In this document: in pieces, positions 36,997 through 49,777 of the stretch
How the letters are laid out: each line of letters starts with the position of its first letter
How positions within the stretch are numbered: position 1 is the first letter of the stretch
NCBI RefSeq assembly: GCF_000620505.1
Contig: NZ_JIBC01000006.1
Coordinates: forward strand, 434,001 to 498,000
Length of the DNA stretch: 64,000 nt
Source: Sulfitobacter sp. 20_GPM-1509m
GTDB lineage: Bacteria > Pseudomonadota > Alphaproteobacteria > Rhodobacterales > Rhodobacteraceae
Direction: 5' to 3'
Translations under genes and position numbers: made by a program
Notes under the pieces: generated by a model
The model's input: only the letters and a program-made list of their open reading frames with translations
What the model was told of the DNA's origin: nothing
Database searches by the model: none

Positions 36997-39676
36997 CGGT
37001 GAACGGCTGGCGCGCCATGACGCGGTTGCCTTCGTCCATCATGTAGAACAGCTCGTAGTCGCCGGGTGTTTCGGGCAGCTTCAGCTTCGCGATCTCGCCT
37101 TTTCTGGCATAGACGTAGGTCTCGTAGCTGACCGACCCCGGCGCGCCGATGCCGATATAGTCACGGGCATAGCCCGGGCCGTCAAAGGGGATGGCGATGG
37201 TCTTGCCCGCCGCTCCGCTGGCCGGTGCGTTCAGGGTTACGGTGACATCGGTGACCGTCAGCGGCACAGTGGCAATCACCAGATTGTCCTGATCCAGCAC
37301 ATAGCGCAGTTCATAGTTGCCGGGCATTGCGGGCATCTCGACCTGCGCGGGGTTGCCGTTCTTTGTATAGGCATAGTTGATGTAGGGCTCGTCCGGTTTG
37401 CCCACGGCGATAAAGTCGCGGGTATAGTCCGGCCCGATCCATGGCACCGCCACCGTCGCCCCGACCGGAGCCGCCTGTGGCGGGGTGATATGGGCCGTAA
37501 CGGCGCTGATCGTGATCATGGCCGTGGCGATGATCTCACGGTCCTGATCCAACACATAGCGGATTTCGTAATCGCCCGGCACGGTCGGCATCTGCACCTG
37601 TGCGGGGTTGCCGTTCTTGGTGTAGGCGTAATTGATATAGGGCTCTCCCGGTTTGCCCACGGCGATAAAGTCGCGGGTGTAATCGGGGCCTTCCCACGGC
37701 ACCGCGACCATTGCCCCCGCCGTGGCCGTTGCCGGTGGTGTCACGCTGGCCGAGGCCGCTTCGACGGTGATCATGGCCGAGGCAATGATCTCGCGGTCCT
37801 GATCCAGCACATAGCGCACTTCATAGTCGCCCGGCTCAACCGGCATCTGGACCTGTGCAGGATTGCCGTTCTTGGTGTAGGCGTAATTGACATAAGGTTC
37901 ACCCGGTTTGCCAACTGCGATGAAATCGCGTGTGTAATCGGGGCCTTCCCACGGCACCGCGACCATCGCCCCCGCCGTGGCCGTTGCGGGCGGTGTCACG
38001 CTGGCGGCGACAGCGACCAGCGTGATCGGTGCGGTGGCGATGATCTCGCGGTCCTGATCCAGAACATAGCGGATCTCGTAGTCGCCCGGCTCGGTCGGCA
38101 TCTGCACCTGTGCGGGTGTGCCGTTTCTGGTGTAGGCATAGTTGATATAGGGTTCACCCGGTTTGCCGACCGCGATGAAATCACGTTTGTAATCCGGTCC
38201 CTCCCACGGCACGGCTATGGTGGCCCCCACGGTCGCCTGCGCGGGTGGTGTCACCGAGGCGGTCACGTCCACCACCTGGATCACGCGGGTGGCGATTGTG
38301 GTGCGGTCCTGATCCATCACATAGCGCAGCTCGTAAGTGCCCGGCTGGGTCGGCATCTTCACCGATGCGGGGCTGCCGTCCTTGGTGTAGGCGTAGTTGA
38401 TATATGGCTTGCCCGGTTCCCCCACGGCGATAAAGTCGCGTTTGTAATCCGGGCCTTGCCATGTGACCGCCAGATCGGCTCCGGCCGGTGCGGTCTCGGT
38501 CGCCTCAAGCAGGGCTGTCACCGGCGTGACGGTGATCGGCCGCGTGCCGATCACGGTGCGGTCTTTCTGGTAATACCGCAGCTCGAAGGTGCCCTCGCGC
38601 GGTGGCATGGTGACGCTGACGGGGTTGCCGTCGCGCACGTAGGTGTAGTTGATCACACGGCCACTGTCGTCCAGCGGGTCCACAACGGCGATATAGTCGT
38701 CGCGGCCGGCGGGACCTTGCCACGAGATCGGTACGTCGCTGCCCATGGGGGCGCTTTCCGCAGCCTCAAGCGTGGCCAGAACGGCGGGTTTTTCGAACAC
38801 GACGGTCAGGGTGTTGTTTGCCCCTGCAAGGACCTGCAACTGGCCTTTCTGTTCGGTTTCCTCTTGGACGCGGTAGGCGGTGATCGTGTAGGCACCGGGC
38901 AGCACGTCCAGCACCAGCGGATTGACCTGCTGGTCTGTCGCCATAACGGTCCCGTCCGGTCCGGTCATCGTCCACAGCACCGGATCTTGCAGCAGCGGCG
39001 CGTCGGCGTCGCCTTCGACCGCACGCAGGATGGCCGGGACGGGAACTGGTGCGGGCTCCGTGGCCACCGTGTTCAGCGCCGCTGTCAGTTCATCCGCGTC
39101 CGAAGCGGTCAGGAAGGTGCCGCCGGTTTCCTCGGCCAGACATTGCATCTGGCGCAGCGCCTCTGTGTCGGTCACGTCAAAGCCGATGACATGGGCAGTG
39201 AAATCAATGCCAGCCTCTTCCAGCAGACGCGCGGCGGCGCAGGGGTCGGGGTTGCAGGTTTCAATCCCGTCGGACACCAGAATGACGGTGGCCTTTTCCT
39301 CGGTATAGCGCAGCGCCTGTGCGGCGGCGATCACCGCGTCGGTCATTGGCGTCTTGCCCAGCGGCTTGATCCCGCGCACCGCTGTCCTGATGGCGTCGCG
39401 GGTGTCGGGGCCGGGGGCCACGAGGGTTTCGATGTCGGTACAGTCGCCACGGGTGCGATGGCCGTAAACGGTCAGGCCCAGCTGCTGGTCGTTGGGGATC
39501 GTGCTCAGCAATTTGCCCACCACCTCCTGCGCGATCGTGATCTTGGCCACGTCGTCGATCTGGCCCCACATCGAGCCTGACCCGTCCAGAACCAGAATTG
39601 TATTGGCCCGGTCCTGTGCCGCCAAAGGTTGCGCAAACAGACCCAGAATACTTATCACCGCCAGCAGATATCGCAT
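36986..39676 (-). CDS. Secreted vWA protein with seven 85-residue repeats
   Basis: 896 residues. The signal peptide is [20 protein letters not shown]. The vWA domain (about 22-205) has a complete MIDAS start DGSGSM and TPMTDAVI, plus SDGIETC later. A middle region (about 210-300) looks beta-rich ([13 protein letters not shown]). The rest is seven tandem 85-residue units with the motif [40 protein letters not shown] 39676 has a GAGG site. The repeats resemble Ig-like or lectin-like beta modules. An extracytoplasmic, metal-dependent binding role is likely; partners are unknown. Confidence 0.87.
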   Translation of the reverse strand: MRYLLAVISILGLFAQPLAAQDRANTILVLDGSGSMWGQIDDVAKITIAQEVVGKLLSTIPNDQQLGLTVYGHRTRGDCTDIETLVAPGPDTRDAIRTAVRGIKPLGKTPMTDAVIAAAQALRYTEEKATVILVSDGIETCNPDPCAAARLLEEAGIDFTAHVIGFDVTDTEALRQMQCLAEETGGTFLTASDADELTAALNTVATEPAPVPVPAILRAVEGDADAPLLQDPVLWTMTGPDGTVMATDQQVNPLVLDVLPGAYTITAYRVQEETEQKGQLQVLAGANNTLTVVFEKPAVLATLEAAESAPMGSDVPISWQGPAGRDDYIAVVDPLDDSGRVINYTYVRDGNPVSVTMPPREGTFELRYYQKDRTVIGTRPITVTPVTALLEATETAPAGADLAVTWQGPDYKRDFIAVGEPGKPYINYAYTKDGSPASVKMPTQPGTYELRYVMDQDRTTIATRVIQVVDVTASVTPPAQATVGATIAVPWEGPDYKRDFIAVGKPGEPYINYAYTRNGTPAQVQMPTEPGDYEIRYVLDQDREIIATAPITLVAVAASVTPPATATAGAMVAVPWEGPDYTRDFIAVGKPGEPYVNYAYTKNGNPAQVQMPVEPGDYEVRYVLDQDREIIASAMITVEAASASVTPPATATAGAMVAVPWEGPDYTRDFIAVGKPGEPYINYAYTKNGNPAQVQMPTVPGDYEIRYVLDQDREIIATAMITISAVTAHITPPQAAPVGATVAVPWIGPDYTRDFIAVGKPDEPYINYAYTKNGNPAQVEMPAMPGNYELRYVLDQDNLVIATVPLTVTDVTVTLNAPASGAAGKTIAIPFDGPGYARDYIGIGAPGSVSYETYVYARKGEIAKLKLPETPGDYELFYMMDEGNRVMARQPFTVTP
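36989..38785 (-). repeat. Seven tandem 255-bp coding repeats
   Basis: Inside the vWA gene. The unit length is 255 bp; for example AATCGGGGCC recurs at 37681 and 37936. The two most alike units lie at about 37500-38000 and are nearly identical at the protein level. Outer units (first and last) are the most diverged, fitting internal duplication outward from the centre. Confidence 0.9.
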
Positions 39677-39783
39677 CGTTAAACCTCGTTGGAAAAATGT
39701 GCCATGTAATACGCGGTAAGTCAGACCATGACTTTGCGAGTCGGTCCATCCCAAAGTCCGCGACACCCCGCAACAGGCGGTTG

Positions 39784-39827
39784 CTGACACATATTGTCAG
39801 TAGTTCGCCGATGTTCTCTATTGGTTC
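39784..39827 (+). promoter_or_regulatory. uvrA promoter with SOS box
   Basis: -35 TTGTCA (39794-39799), 17-bp spacer, TCTATT (39817-39822). GTTC-TCTATTG-GTTC (39813-39827) exactly fits the alphaproteobacterial LexA box and covers the -10. A perfect CTGACA-N5-TGTCAG palindrome (39784-39800) overlaps the -35. Confidence 0.85.
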
Positions 39828-39891
39828 TGTTTTAGCCATTGGAGAATCCGCCACGCAGGACTATGTACAAATCGTTAACCGTGGGGCGGAT

Positions 39892-42771
<2,880 letters not shown>

Positions 42772-42789
42772 GGCGGCGACCAGCGCGGT

Positions 42790-43827
42790 TTACAGGATCG
42801 CGCGGGCGATGCGGATCAGTTGCAGCGTTTCGAACGCATCATCGTCCAGCAGCAGAACATCACCGTTCACGGCTGAATAGTTGTATCCGGGCTGCGGCGC
42901 AGGCAAGCGGTACATGCGCTGCATCTCGGCTTGCGTCAGCGCCGCAGTGGGGGCCAGGCGCAGCCCGTCCGGCAGATTAACAACACGTGCCAAGCCGTTG
43001 ACTTTCAACAATGTATCGTATTCTTCGATGTCCAGAAGAACCGGCATCCCGTCGATCAGCGCATAGCGCTGGCCAACAGGCGCAGGTGCCAGATTGTAAA
43101 GGTTCGCGATCTGGTTCGAGTTCAGAAGAAGCTCGTCATAGGGGCGCACGTCGCGGTCGCGATAGACCTCTACGCGGTCGCGCAGCAGCCCGTCATAATA
43201 ACGGTCGTCGTGATCGATCCATTCGTCGTAAGTCACACCCTTTTTCGCAAGTCCGGGCGGCACGCAGGGCGGGTTCTTTTTGGCCAGACCCGGCGGGCAG
43301 TTGCGATAGCGCAGGATCTCGTCGTCCGGAATATCGGCATAGACGCGGTCCAGCCCCAACAGCGCCAGCGGCAAGGCGGCGATAATGCCGCGCAGGTCGC
43401 GGTCCTTTGGCGCCTGTACGTTCAGAACCTCGCGCGCGATCCGGTCCAGATCGGTGCGGTCGCGGGACTTGCGGGCAAAGTCGAACCCCTTGCCTTTGCC
43501 CTTGTCGGCGCGGTCATCGCCATCTTTGGCCTTGTCATTTTTCGAGCCTTTGTCGGCCTTGTCGAATTTTGGACCTTTGTCAGGCTTCGGGCCTTTGTCA
43601 GCTTTCGGGCCCTTGTCGGCTTTGGGGCCTTTGCCGGGCTTGTCGTCCTTGTGACCTTTTCCGTGTCCCTTGTCGGATTTACTTGGCTTTTCCTTGTCGT
43701 TCTTGACCAACAGCACCGGGCCATCCGCGATCTGGATATTCTGGATGGCCGTTGCGGCCTGTGCCGGCGCGGCAAAGCCGGTGCTTGCCACGGCGATGGA
43801 CGTAGCGAGTGTGAGGAGGTGTTTCAT
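42790..43827 (-). CDS. Periplasmic Lys/Asp/Gly-rich protein of unknown function
   Basis: 345 residues. Signal peptide (MKHLLTLATSIAVASTGFA) then a highly charged low-complexity tract (about 45-115) of KGPKADKGPK-type repeats. After it come ILRYRNCPPGLAKKNPPCVPPGLAKKG (twin CPPGLAKK-like motifs), a YDEWIDHDDRYYDG segment, and a C-terminal half with two similar units around ALIDGMPVLLDIEEYDTLL and AVNGDVLLLDDDAFETL. The CPPGLAKK-type motif occurs in other alphaproteobacterial envelope proteins of unknown function. Its ATG overlaps the stop of the upstream permease gene (ATGA), so they are coupled. Confidence 0.7.
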   Translation of the reverse strand: MKHLLTLATSIAVASTGFAAPAQAATAIQNIQIADGPVLLVKNDKEKPSKSDKGHGKGHKDDKPGKGPKADKGPKADKGPKPDKGPKFDKADKGSKNDKAKDGDDRADKGKGKGFDFARKSRDRTDLDRIAREVLNVQAPKDRDLRGIIAALPLALLGLDRVYADIPDDEILRYRNCPPGLAKKNPPCVPPGLAKKGVTYDEWIDHDDRYYDGLLRDRVEVYRDRDVRPYDELLLNSNQIANLYNLAPAPVGQRYALIDGMPVLLDIEEYDTLLKVNGLARVVNLPDGLRLAPTAALTQAEMQRMYRLPAPQPGYNYSAVNGDVLLLDDDAFETLQLIRIARAIL

Positions 43828-44954
43828 CTTGATTTTGCTCCATTTTTCAAAACATTCATGTCGCTTCGGGTTTGTGCAGCGTCATCAACATCCTGCGCAT
43901 CACCCAGAAAGCGGCCCAGATGGCGCACGGGCGCAATCTCGTCCAGGATGATCTTGGCCACGATCAATAGCGGCACCGCGACGATCATGCCGATCACCGA
44001 CCAGATGTAGGCAAAGAAGGCGACGACCAGAAACAGCACCGGCGCGTTCAGGTGCATTCGCCGCGAGATCAGTAACGGCGTCACGATCTGGCCTTCGATG
44101 CTGGTACAGCCCATGTAGATCGCAAAGACCAGCAACGGCGACCACAGGGTGCCGAACTGCGATGACGCCACCAAGGCCGCAACACAAGCCCCCGCCAATC
44201 CGCCAAAGTAGGGGATGAAGTTCAGCGCAAAGGCCATGACCCCGATCGCCATGTATTGATTGACCCCAAGGGCAAACATCGCAGCCCCGATGGTCAGCCC
44301 CAGCCCCGCGTTGATCAGCGTGATGCCGCCCAGATAGCGACCCAGCCTGCGTTCGATGGTGGCCACCACCTCAAGCGCGCGTGCCTTGTCCTCGGTGCGT
44401 GCGATGTTCTCGATGGCGCGTTGCAGGAAAAAATCGCCGGAACTGAGCAGGAAGAACAGCAACAGCACCGCAAACAGCAGCTGGCTGACCAGTTGCGGCG
44501 CCAGCGTCAGGATGTGGCGTGTCGAGATGTCCTTTTCGACGACCGACACTTCGACGGGCTTGTCCTCGGTGCTGTCCTCGGTTTCCTCGATCATGTTGTC
44601 GACGGCTTCGGCGGCATCTGCCACGGCTTTGATGGTGTCGTTCGACGCTGAGTTGACCCGGCCTTGAAGCTGTTCCAGCAGTTCGGGAACATCGCGGATC
44701 ATCATGCTGACCGGAGACGAAAAATAGTAGAGCGACAGGGACAGCAGGGCGATGATCATGCCGGTAAAGCCAAAGGCGACCAGCCCGCTTGGCAGGCCCA
44801 ACCGTTCAAGCCCGCGACGGGGGCGGCTGAGGACGAAATAGCCCAGGATGGCAGCTGTCACCGGAATCAGGAACGACGCGGCTGCGACCAGTCCGTAGAT
44901 CAGCATGATGATGAAAATGCCAATCACCGGCAGCGCCGTTGCTTTCTGGCTCAT
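43824..44954 (-). CDS. AI-2E/PerM-family permease
   Basis: 376 residues, about eight hydrophobic segments with a large soluble acidic loop (about 120-165, ETEDSTEDKPVEVS), then GINEFIPYFGG-like NFIPYFGGLAGACVAALVAS, the family hallmark. Members of this family have been tied to AI-2 export, solute or Na/H transport; the real role is open. I take ATG 44954, preceded by GGGGGG, over an upstream TTG. It is coupled to the following Lys-rich gene. Confidence 0.85.
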   Translation of the reverse strand: MSQKATALPVIGIFIIMLIYGLVAAASFLIPVTAAILGYFVLSRPRRGLERLGLPSGLVAFGFTGMIIALLSLSLYYFSSPVSMMIRDVPELLEQLQGRVNSASNDTIKAVADAAEAVDNMIEETEDSTEDKPVEVSVVEKDISTRHILTLAPQLVSQLLFAVLLLFFLLSSGDFFLQRAIENIARTEDKARALEVVATIERRLGRYLGGITLINAGLGLTIGAAMFALGVNQYMAIGVMAFALNFIPYFGGLAGACVAALVASSQFGTLWSPLLVFAIYMGCTSIEGQIVTPLLISRRMHLNAPVLFLVVAFFAYIWSVIGMIVAVPLLIVAKIILDEIAPVRHLGRFLGDAQDVDDAAQTRSDMNVLKNGAKSR

Positions 44955-45024
44955 GATTGCGTTGCCCCCCAGGACGCTTGGTTCGAGGGACAACGCGGTC
45001 TTGGCGTAAAGGGTTCCCTAAGGG

Positions 45025-45897
45025 TTAGCCGCGGCCCCGATCAGCAAAGCGAGGGAGCATGGCGCTGAAGTCGCGGCCCTTGCCGCCTTCGTCCTCGACA
45101 AAGGTTTTGTAGAGCGACAGGGCCAGCTTGCCCATCGGTGTATCGGCATCGGCGGCTTCGGCGGCCTGCTGGCTCAGGCCCAGGTCCTTCAGCATCAACT
45201 CGGCGGCGAACCCGGGCTTATAGTCGTTGTCCGCGGGCGATTGCGGCCCGACGCCGGGGGCAGGGCAATAGGCGTTCATGCTCCACGAATAGCCCGACGA
45301 GGTGCTGACCACGTCGAACATCTTTTGCCGTTCCAGCCCCAGCTTGTCGGCCAGCGCAAAGGCCTCGCAGGTGGCGATCATGGTGGCGCCCAGGATCATG
45401 TTGTTGCAGATCTTGGCAGCTTGTCCGGCGCCGGCCTCGCCGCAATGCACGGCCTTCTGGCCCATAATGTCAAACAGCGGCGCGGCCTTGGCAAAGGCAT
45501 TGGCGCTGCCGCCCGCCATGAAGGTCAGCGTGCCGCCTGCCGCGCCGCCGATGCCACCCGAAACGGGGGCGTCCACGGCCAGCAGACCCGCTTTTTCAGC
45601 GTCCTGCGCCACGGCGCGGGCACTGTCCACGTCCACGGTGGAACAGTCGATAAAGCACGCACCCTTGGCCATCAGCGGGATGATTTGCGCGGCGACATCG
45701 CGCAGGATTGCGCCGTTGGGCAACATGGTGATGACCACGTCCATCCCTGCGGCGGCCTCGTCGATCTTGGTGGCCACGGCTGCGCCCTCGGCGGTGGTGC
45801 CCGCCACGTCAAAACCTGTGACTTCGTGGCCCGCTTTGGCCAGGTTGGCCGCCATCGGCGCCCCCATGTTGCCAAGGCCGATAAATCCGATCTTCAT
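45025..45897 (-). CDS. mmsB: 3-hydroxyisobutyrate dehydrogenase
   Basis: Oxidises 3-hydroxyisobutyrate to methylmalonate semialdehyde in valine catabolism. 290 residues. N-terminal NAD motif GFIGLGNMGAPMAANLAKAGH; catalytic region FIDCSTVDVDSAR, DAPVSGGIGGAAGGTLTFM and GEAGAGQAAKICNNM (the Lys in AAKICNN). It is the last gene of the run acyl-CoA dehydrogenase, hydrolase, mmsB, each overlapping the next by four bases. Confidence 0.94.
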   Translation of the reverse strand: MKIGFIGLGNMGAPMAANLAKAGHEVTGFDVAGTTAEGAAVATKIDEAAAGMDVVITMLPNGAILRDVAAQIIPLMAKGACFIDCSTVDVDSARAVAQDAEKAGLLAVDAPVSGGIGGAAGGTLTFMAGGSANAFAKAAPLFDIMGQKAVHCGEAGAGQAAKICNNMILGATMIATCEAFALADKLGLERQKMFDVVSTSSGYSWSMNAYCPAPGVGPQSPADNDYKPGFAAELMLKDLGLSQQAAEAADADTPMGKLALSLYKTFVEDEGGKGRDFSAMLPRFADRGRG

Positions 45898-46940
45898 GTC
45901 TGTTTTCCTCCCAATTTCAATGCCATGTCACCCAGCGGGCGCAGCATCTTGCTGACAGCACTTGGCGGCACGTCGGTGTCTGCATATTGCCAGTTCGGGC
46001 TGCGGTCCTTGTCGATGATCGCGGCACGAATGCCTTCCAGAAAATCGCCATGTTCCATCGCGCGCGAAGTGAACCGGTACTCAAGGTCCAGCGCCTTTTC
46101 GATGGTCAGGGACGGGCCGCGCAGGCGGTGCAGGGCCTCGATGGTGCAGGCCATCGACAGCGGGCTGTTGCGCCCCAGCGATTTCAGCGCCGCGCGGGCA
46201 AAGTCGCTGTCCTCGGCTTCAAGTGATCGCTTGATGTCGCCCAGTCCCTCGCCGCCGAAATGCCGGTTGATGTCGTCCATCTGTGCTTGCAACGGGCCGG
46301 TGTCGGGCGTTTCTGCCGCTGTGTCCAGACGTTCGGTGTAGCCTGTGGTCTCGAGTTGCTCGATCAGGTTCGGCCACTTTAATTGCGGGATATAAGTATC
46401 GGCAAAACCTGCGAAAATTGCGTCAGATGGCCCCATTCGCGATGCCGTGGTGCCCAGATATTCACCCATCCGCCCCGGTGCCAGCGCCAGCATCAGCGTG
46501 CCGCCCACGTCGGGGATCAGGCCGATGCCGACCTCGGGCATGGCGATCTGGCTGCTTTCGCCCACGATCCGGTGCGAGCCGTGACAGCCGATGCCAACAC
46601 CACCGCCCATCACGAACCCTTGCAGAAAGCTGACGACCGGTTTGGGATAGGTGAAAATCTTGGCGTTCAGGCGGTATTCATCGGCCCAGAATTTCTGGCC
46701 ATAGGCGAAATCCCCCTTGCGCCCCGAGGCGTAGAGGTCGGCAATATCGCCGCCCGAGCAGAACGCGCGGTCGCCTTCGGCGTCGATGATCACCAATTGC
46801 ACCGCGTCGTCGTCGCGCCAGCGGTCCAGCGCGTCCTCGATGGCCAGACACATGTCATAGGTCATCGCGTTCAGCGCCTTGGGGCGGGTCAGGGTGATGC
46901 GGCCGGCGACACCGACGGTTCTGATGGAAATATCGCTCAT
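45894..46940 (-). CDS. 3-hydroxyisobutyryl-CoA hydrolase
   Basis: Crotonase-fold hydrolase of 348 residues, longer than plain enoyl-CoA hydratases and matching HIBYL-CoA hydrolase. Oxyanion segments are FCSGGDIADLYASG and FVMGGGVGIGCHGSHRIV, with the catalytic Glu in MPEVGIGLIPDVGGT. The C-terminal VDDRGTN-like DFLEGIRAAIIDKDRSPNW is the usual finish. Between acyl-CoA dehydrogenase and mmsB with ATGA overlaps, so the valine pathway assignment is strong. A plain enoyl-CoA hydratase cannot be wholly excluded. Confidence 0.88.
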   Translation of the reverse strand: MSDISIRTVGVAGRITLTRPKALNAMTYDMCLAIEDALDRWRDDDAVQLVIIDAEGDRAFCSGGDIADLYASGRKGDFAYGQKFWADEYRLNAKIFTYPKPVVSFLQGFVMGGGVGIGCHGSHRIVGESSQIAMPEVGIGLIPDVGGTLMLALAPGRMGEYLGTTASRMGPSDAIFAGFADTYIPQLKWPNLIEQLETTGYTERLDTAAETPDTGPLQAQMDDINRHFGGEGLGDIKRSLEAEDSDFARAALKSLGRNSPLSMACTIEALHRLRGPSLTIEKALDLEYRFTSRAMEHGDFLEGIRAAIIDKDRSPNWQYADTDVPPSAVSKMLRPLGDMALKLGGKQT

Positions 46941-48079
46941 CGGTTTTTCAGCATGTCACGCGCCACGATCACACGCATGATCTCGTTGGTGCCTTCCAGG
47001 ATCTGGTGCACCCGCAGGTCGCGCACCAGCTTTTCGATGCCGTAGTCGGCCAGATAGCCGTAGCCGCCGTGCAGTTGCAGGCATTGGTCGACCACTTTCG
47101 ATCCGGTTTCGGTCACGAACTTTTTCGCCATAGCGCAGAACTTGGTGGCGTCGGGCGCGCCCTGGTCCAGTTTCCACGCAGCCTGGCGCAGGAAGACGCG
47201 CGCGGCTTGCAGTTCGATCTCCATGTCGGCCAGACGCCATTGCAGGCCCTGAAACTGGTCGATGCTTTGGCCGAAAGCCTTGCGTTCGCCCATGTAGGTC
47301 AGTGTGGCGTTCAGGGCGGTTTGGGCAGCCCCCAGAGAACAGGCGGCAATGTTCAGACGGCCCCCGTCCAGCCCCATCATCGCGTATTTGAACCCTTTGC
47401 CCTCTTCGCCGATCAGGTTGTCGGAAGTGATCTTGCAGTCGTCGAACTGGACCTGCGCCGTGGGCTGCGACCGCCAGCCCATTTTCTCTTCGAGAGCGCC
47501 AAAGCTCAGCCCCTTGGTGCCGTCCTCGACATAGACGGTGCTGACGCCGCCCGCGCCCGCATCGCCGGTGCGCACCATGCACACATAGGCATCTGAATAG
47601 CCGCCGCCCGAGATGAATGCCTTGGTCCCGTTCAGGGTGTAGCCTTCGTTCGCGCGCTCGGCGCGGGTCTTCAGCGCGACAGCGTCCGAGCCGGAGCCGG
47701 GTTCGGTCAGGCAATAGCTGAGCACGGTGTTCATCGTCAGCACATCGGGCAGCACACGGGCCTTGAACGCGTCGCTGGCAAAGCTGTCAATCATGCGCGC
47801 GCACATGTTGTGGATGGACAGAAAGGCCGCCACAGAAGGGCAGGCCATGCTCAGCGCCTCGAACACCAATGTGGCGTCCAGACGGCCCAGACCGGCCCCG
47901 CCCGATTCTTCCGAGACATAAAGACCGCCAAAACCAAGTTCACCGACCTGTGGCCACAACTCCTTGGGAATCGTGCCCTGAGCCTCCCAGTCGCGGGCAT
48001 GGGGCGCGATGTTGTCCTGCCCAAAGGCATAGGCCATGTCGAAAATTGCTGATTGTTCGTCTGTCAGTGCGAAGTCCAT
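46937..48079 (-). CDS. Acyl-CoA dehydrogenase, probably isobutyryl-CoA
   Basis: FAD enzyme of 380 residues starting MDFALTDEQSAIFDMAYAF. Substrate-loop and FAD motifs CLTEPGSGSDAVAL and GTKAFISGGGYSD are present, with the C-terminal QILEGTNEIMRVIVARDML that positions the catalytic Glu region. Context with the 3-hydroxyisobutyryl-CoA hydrolase and mmsB points to isobutyryl-CoA as substrate, by inference. ATG 48079 follows GGGAGG; upstream starts add unrelated residues. It heads the mmsB operon. Confidence 0.88.
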   Translation of the reverse strand: MDFALTDEQSAIFDMAYAFGQDNIAPHARDWEAQGTIPKELWPQVGELGFGGLYVSEESGGAGLGRLDATLVFEALSMACPSVAAFLSIHNMCARMIDSFASDAFKARVLPDVLTMNTVLSYCLTEPGSGSDAVALKTRAERANEGYTLNGTKAFISGGGYSDAYVCMVRTGDAGAGGVSTVYVEDGTKGLSFGALEEKMGWRSQPTAQVQFDDCKITSDNLIGEEGKGFKYAMMGLDGGRLNIAACSLGAAQTALNATLTYMGERKAFGQSIDQFQGLQWRLADMEIELQAARVFLRQAAWKLDQGAPDATKFCAMAKKFVTETGSKVVDQCLQLHGGYGYLADYGIEKLVRDLRVHQILEGTNEIMRVIVARDMLKNR

Positions 48080-48198
48080 CGCATCCTCCCTGATCGCCGA
48101 AATGAACGCTTGTTTAATAATCGGGTCCCGAGCGCGGGCTTGCAAGCCCTTTGTCAGGCGCACCGATCCGGGGCCACGTTACGCCCCGATCAGGAAAC

Positions 48199-48227
48199 CC
48201 GCCCCGATGCGCGATGCACCGGGGCGG
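48199..48227 (-). terminator. Hairpin terminator after mmsA
   Basis: On the minus strand CCGCCCCG, 13-base loop, CGGGGCGG, then GTTTCC. A perfect eight-pair stem 9 bp past the mmsA stop and 120 bp upstream of the next same-strand start codon. Confidence 0.65.
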
Positions 48228-48235
48228 AGGCAGTG

Positions 48236-49735
48236 TTATTCCATCACCGGGATCGAGAATTCGCCGCCTTCTTTGATGCCCGAGGGCCAGCGCGCGGTCA
48301 CGGTTTTGGTGCGTGTGTAGAATTTGAACGCATCCGGGCCGTGCTGGTTCAGGTCACCGAACACCGATTTCTTCCAGCCGCCAAAGGTGTGGTAGGCCAG
48401 CGGGACAGGGATCGGCACGTTGATACCGACCATGCCGATGTTGATCCGGTTGGCGAAATCACGGGCCGCGTCGCCGTCACGGGTGAAGATCGCGGTGCCG
48501 TTGCCGTATTCGTGGTCCATCGCCAGCCCCAGCGCTTCTTCATAGTCCTGTGCGCGCACGCAGGTCAGAACCGGACCAAAGATTTCCTGAGTATAGATGT
48601 CCATGTCCTTGGTGGCGTGGTCGAACAGGTGCGGGCCAACGAAATAGCCGTCCTCATAGCCTTGCAGCTTGAAGCCACGGCCATCGACGACCAGTTTCGC
48701 GCCTTGATCGATGCCGGTTTGCACCAGACGTTCGATATTGGCCTTGGCCGCAGCGGTCACAACGGGGCCGTAATCCACGTCGTTGCCTGCGGTGTAGGGG
48801 CCGACCTTCAGCGCCTCGACGCGGGGGATCAGCTTTTCCATCAGACGGTCGGCGGTCTCATCACCGACGGGCACGGCAACCGAGATGGCCATGCAGCGTT
48901 CGCCTGCCGCACCGTAACCGGCACCGATCAGCGCGTCGGCGGCCTGATCCATGTCGGCGTCGGGCATGATGATCATATGGTTCTTCGCGCCGCCAAAGCA
49001 TTGCACGCGTTTGCCGTTGGCGCAGCCTGTGGCATAGATGTATTCGGCAATCGGGGTCGAGCCGACAAAGCCGACCGACTGGATCACGTCGTGGTGCAGG
49101 ATCGCGTCAACCGCTTCCTTGTCGCCGTTCACGACTTGCAGGATGCCTTTGGGCAGGCCCGCTTCTTCCATCAACTCGGCCAGCATCAGTGGCACGGACG
49201 GGTCACGCTCGGAGGGTTTCAGGATAAAGGCGTTGCCGCAGGCGATGGCGGGCGCGAACATCCACATCGGGATCATGGCAGGAAAGTTGAAGGGCGTGAT
49301 GCCCGCCGTCACACCCAGCGCCTGACGCATGGAATACATGTCGATGCCGGGGCCCGCGCTGTCGGTGTATTCACCTTTCAGCAGTTGCGGCGCGCCGATG
49401 CAGTATTCGACCACTTCCAGACCACGCTGCACGTCACCGGCGGCGTCGGGCAGGGTCTTGCCGTGCTCGCGGCTCAGCGCTTCGGCCAGCTTGTCCATGT
49501 CGCGGTTCAGCAGGTCGACGAATTTCATCAGCACACGGGCGCGGCGCTGTGGGTTGGTCGCGGCCCATTTCGGCTGGGCGGCAGCGGCGTATTCCACGGC
49601 CTTGTTCAGCTCTTCGGCGCTGGCCAGCGGCACGCGGCCCTGAACTTCGCCGGTCGCAGGGTTCATGACGTCGGCAAAGCGGCCCGAGGTGCCTTTGACG
49701 TGTTCGCCGTTCAGATAATGGGTCATCTCTTGCAT
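48236..49735 (-). CDS. mmsA: Methylmalonate-semialdehyde dehydrogenase (CoA-acylating)
   Basis: Converts methylmalonate semialdehyde to propionyl-CoA at the end of valine breakdown. 499 residues, the canonical length. ALDH signatures GITPFNFPAMIPMWMFAPAIACGNAFILKPSERDP and GFVGSTPIAEYIY, catalytic Cys in YGAAGERCMAIS, and EIFGPVLTCVRA. ATG 49735 follows AGGAAGG. It diverges from a LysR gene with palindromic AT-rich sites between, and it is separated by a terminator from the mmsB operon. Confidence 0.95.
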   Translation of the reverse strand: MQEMTHYLNGEHVKGTSGRFADVMNPATGEVQGRVPLASAEELNKAVEYAAAAQPKWAATNPQRRARVLMKFVDLLNRDMDKLAEALSREHGKTLPDAAGDVQRGLEVVEYCIGAPQLLKGEYTDSAGPGIDMYSMRQALGVTAGITPFNFPAMIPMWMFAPAIACGNAFILKPSERDPSVPLMLAELMEEAGLPKGILQVVNGDKEAVDAILHHDVIQSVGFVGSTPIAEYIYATGCANGKRVQCFGGAKNHMIIMPDADMDQAADALIGAGYGAAGERCMAISVAVPVGDETADRLMEKLIPRVEALKVGPYTAGNDVDYGPVVTAAAKANIERLVQTGIDQGAKLVVDGRGFKLQGYEDGYFVGPHLFDHATKDMDIYTQEIFGPVLTCVRAQDYEEALGLAMDHEYGNGTAIFTRDGDAARDFANRINIGMVGINVPIPVPLAYHTFGGWKKSVFGDLNQHGPDAFKFYTRTKTVTARWPSGIKEGGEFSIPVME

Positions 49736-49777
49736 GGGAAATCCTTCCTGTGGTGTTCCGTTGCGCGCACTGTAGGC

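Noticed and set aside
36935-39580. An 881-codon open frame antisense to the vWA gene, with repeated His/Gly/Asp units
   Set aside because: The repeats are the reverse reading of the real 85-residue repeats; no signal or ribosome site supports it.
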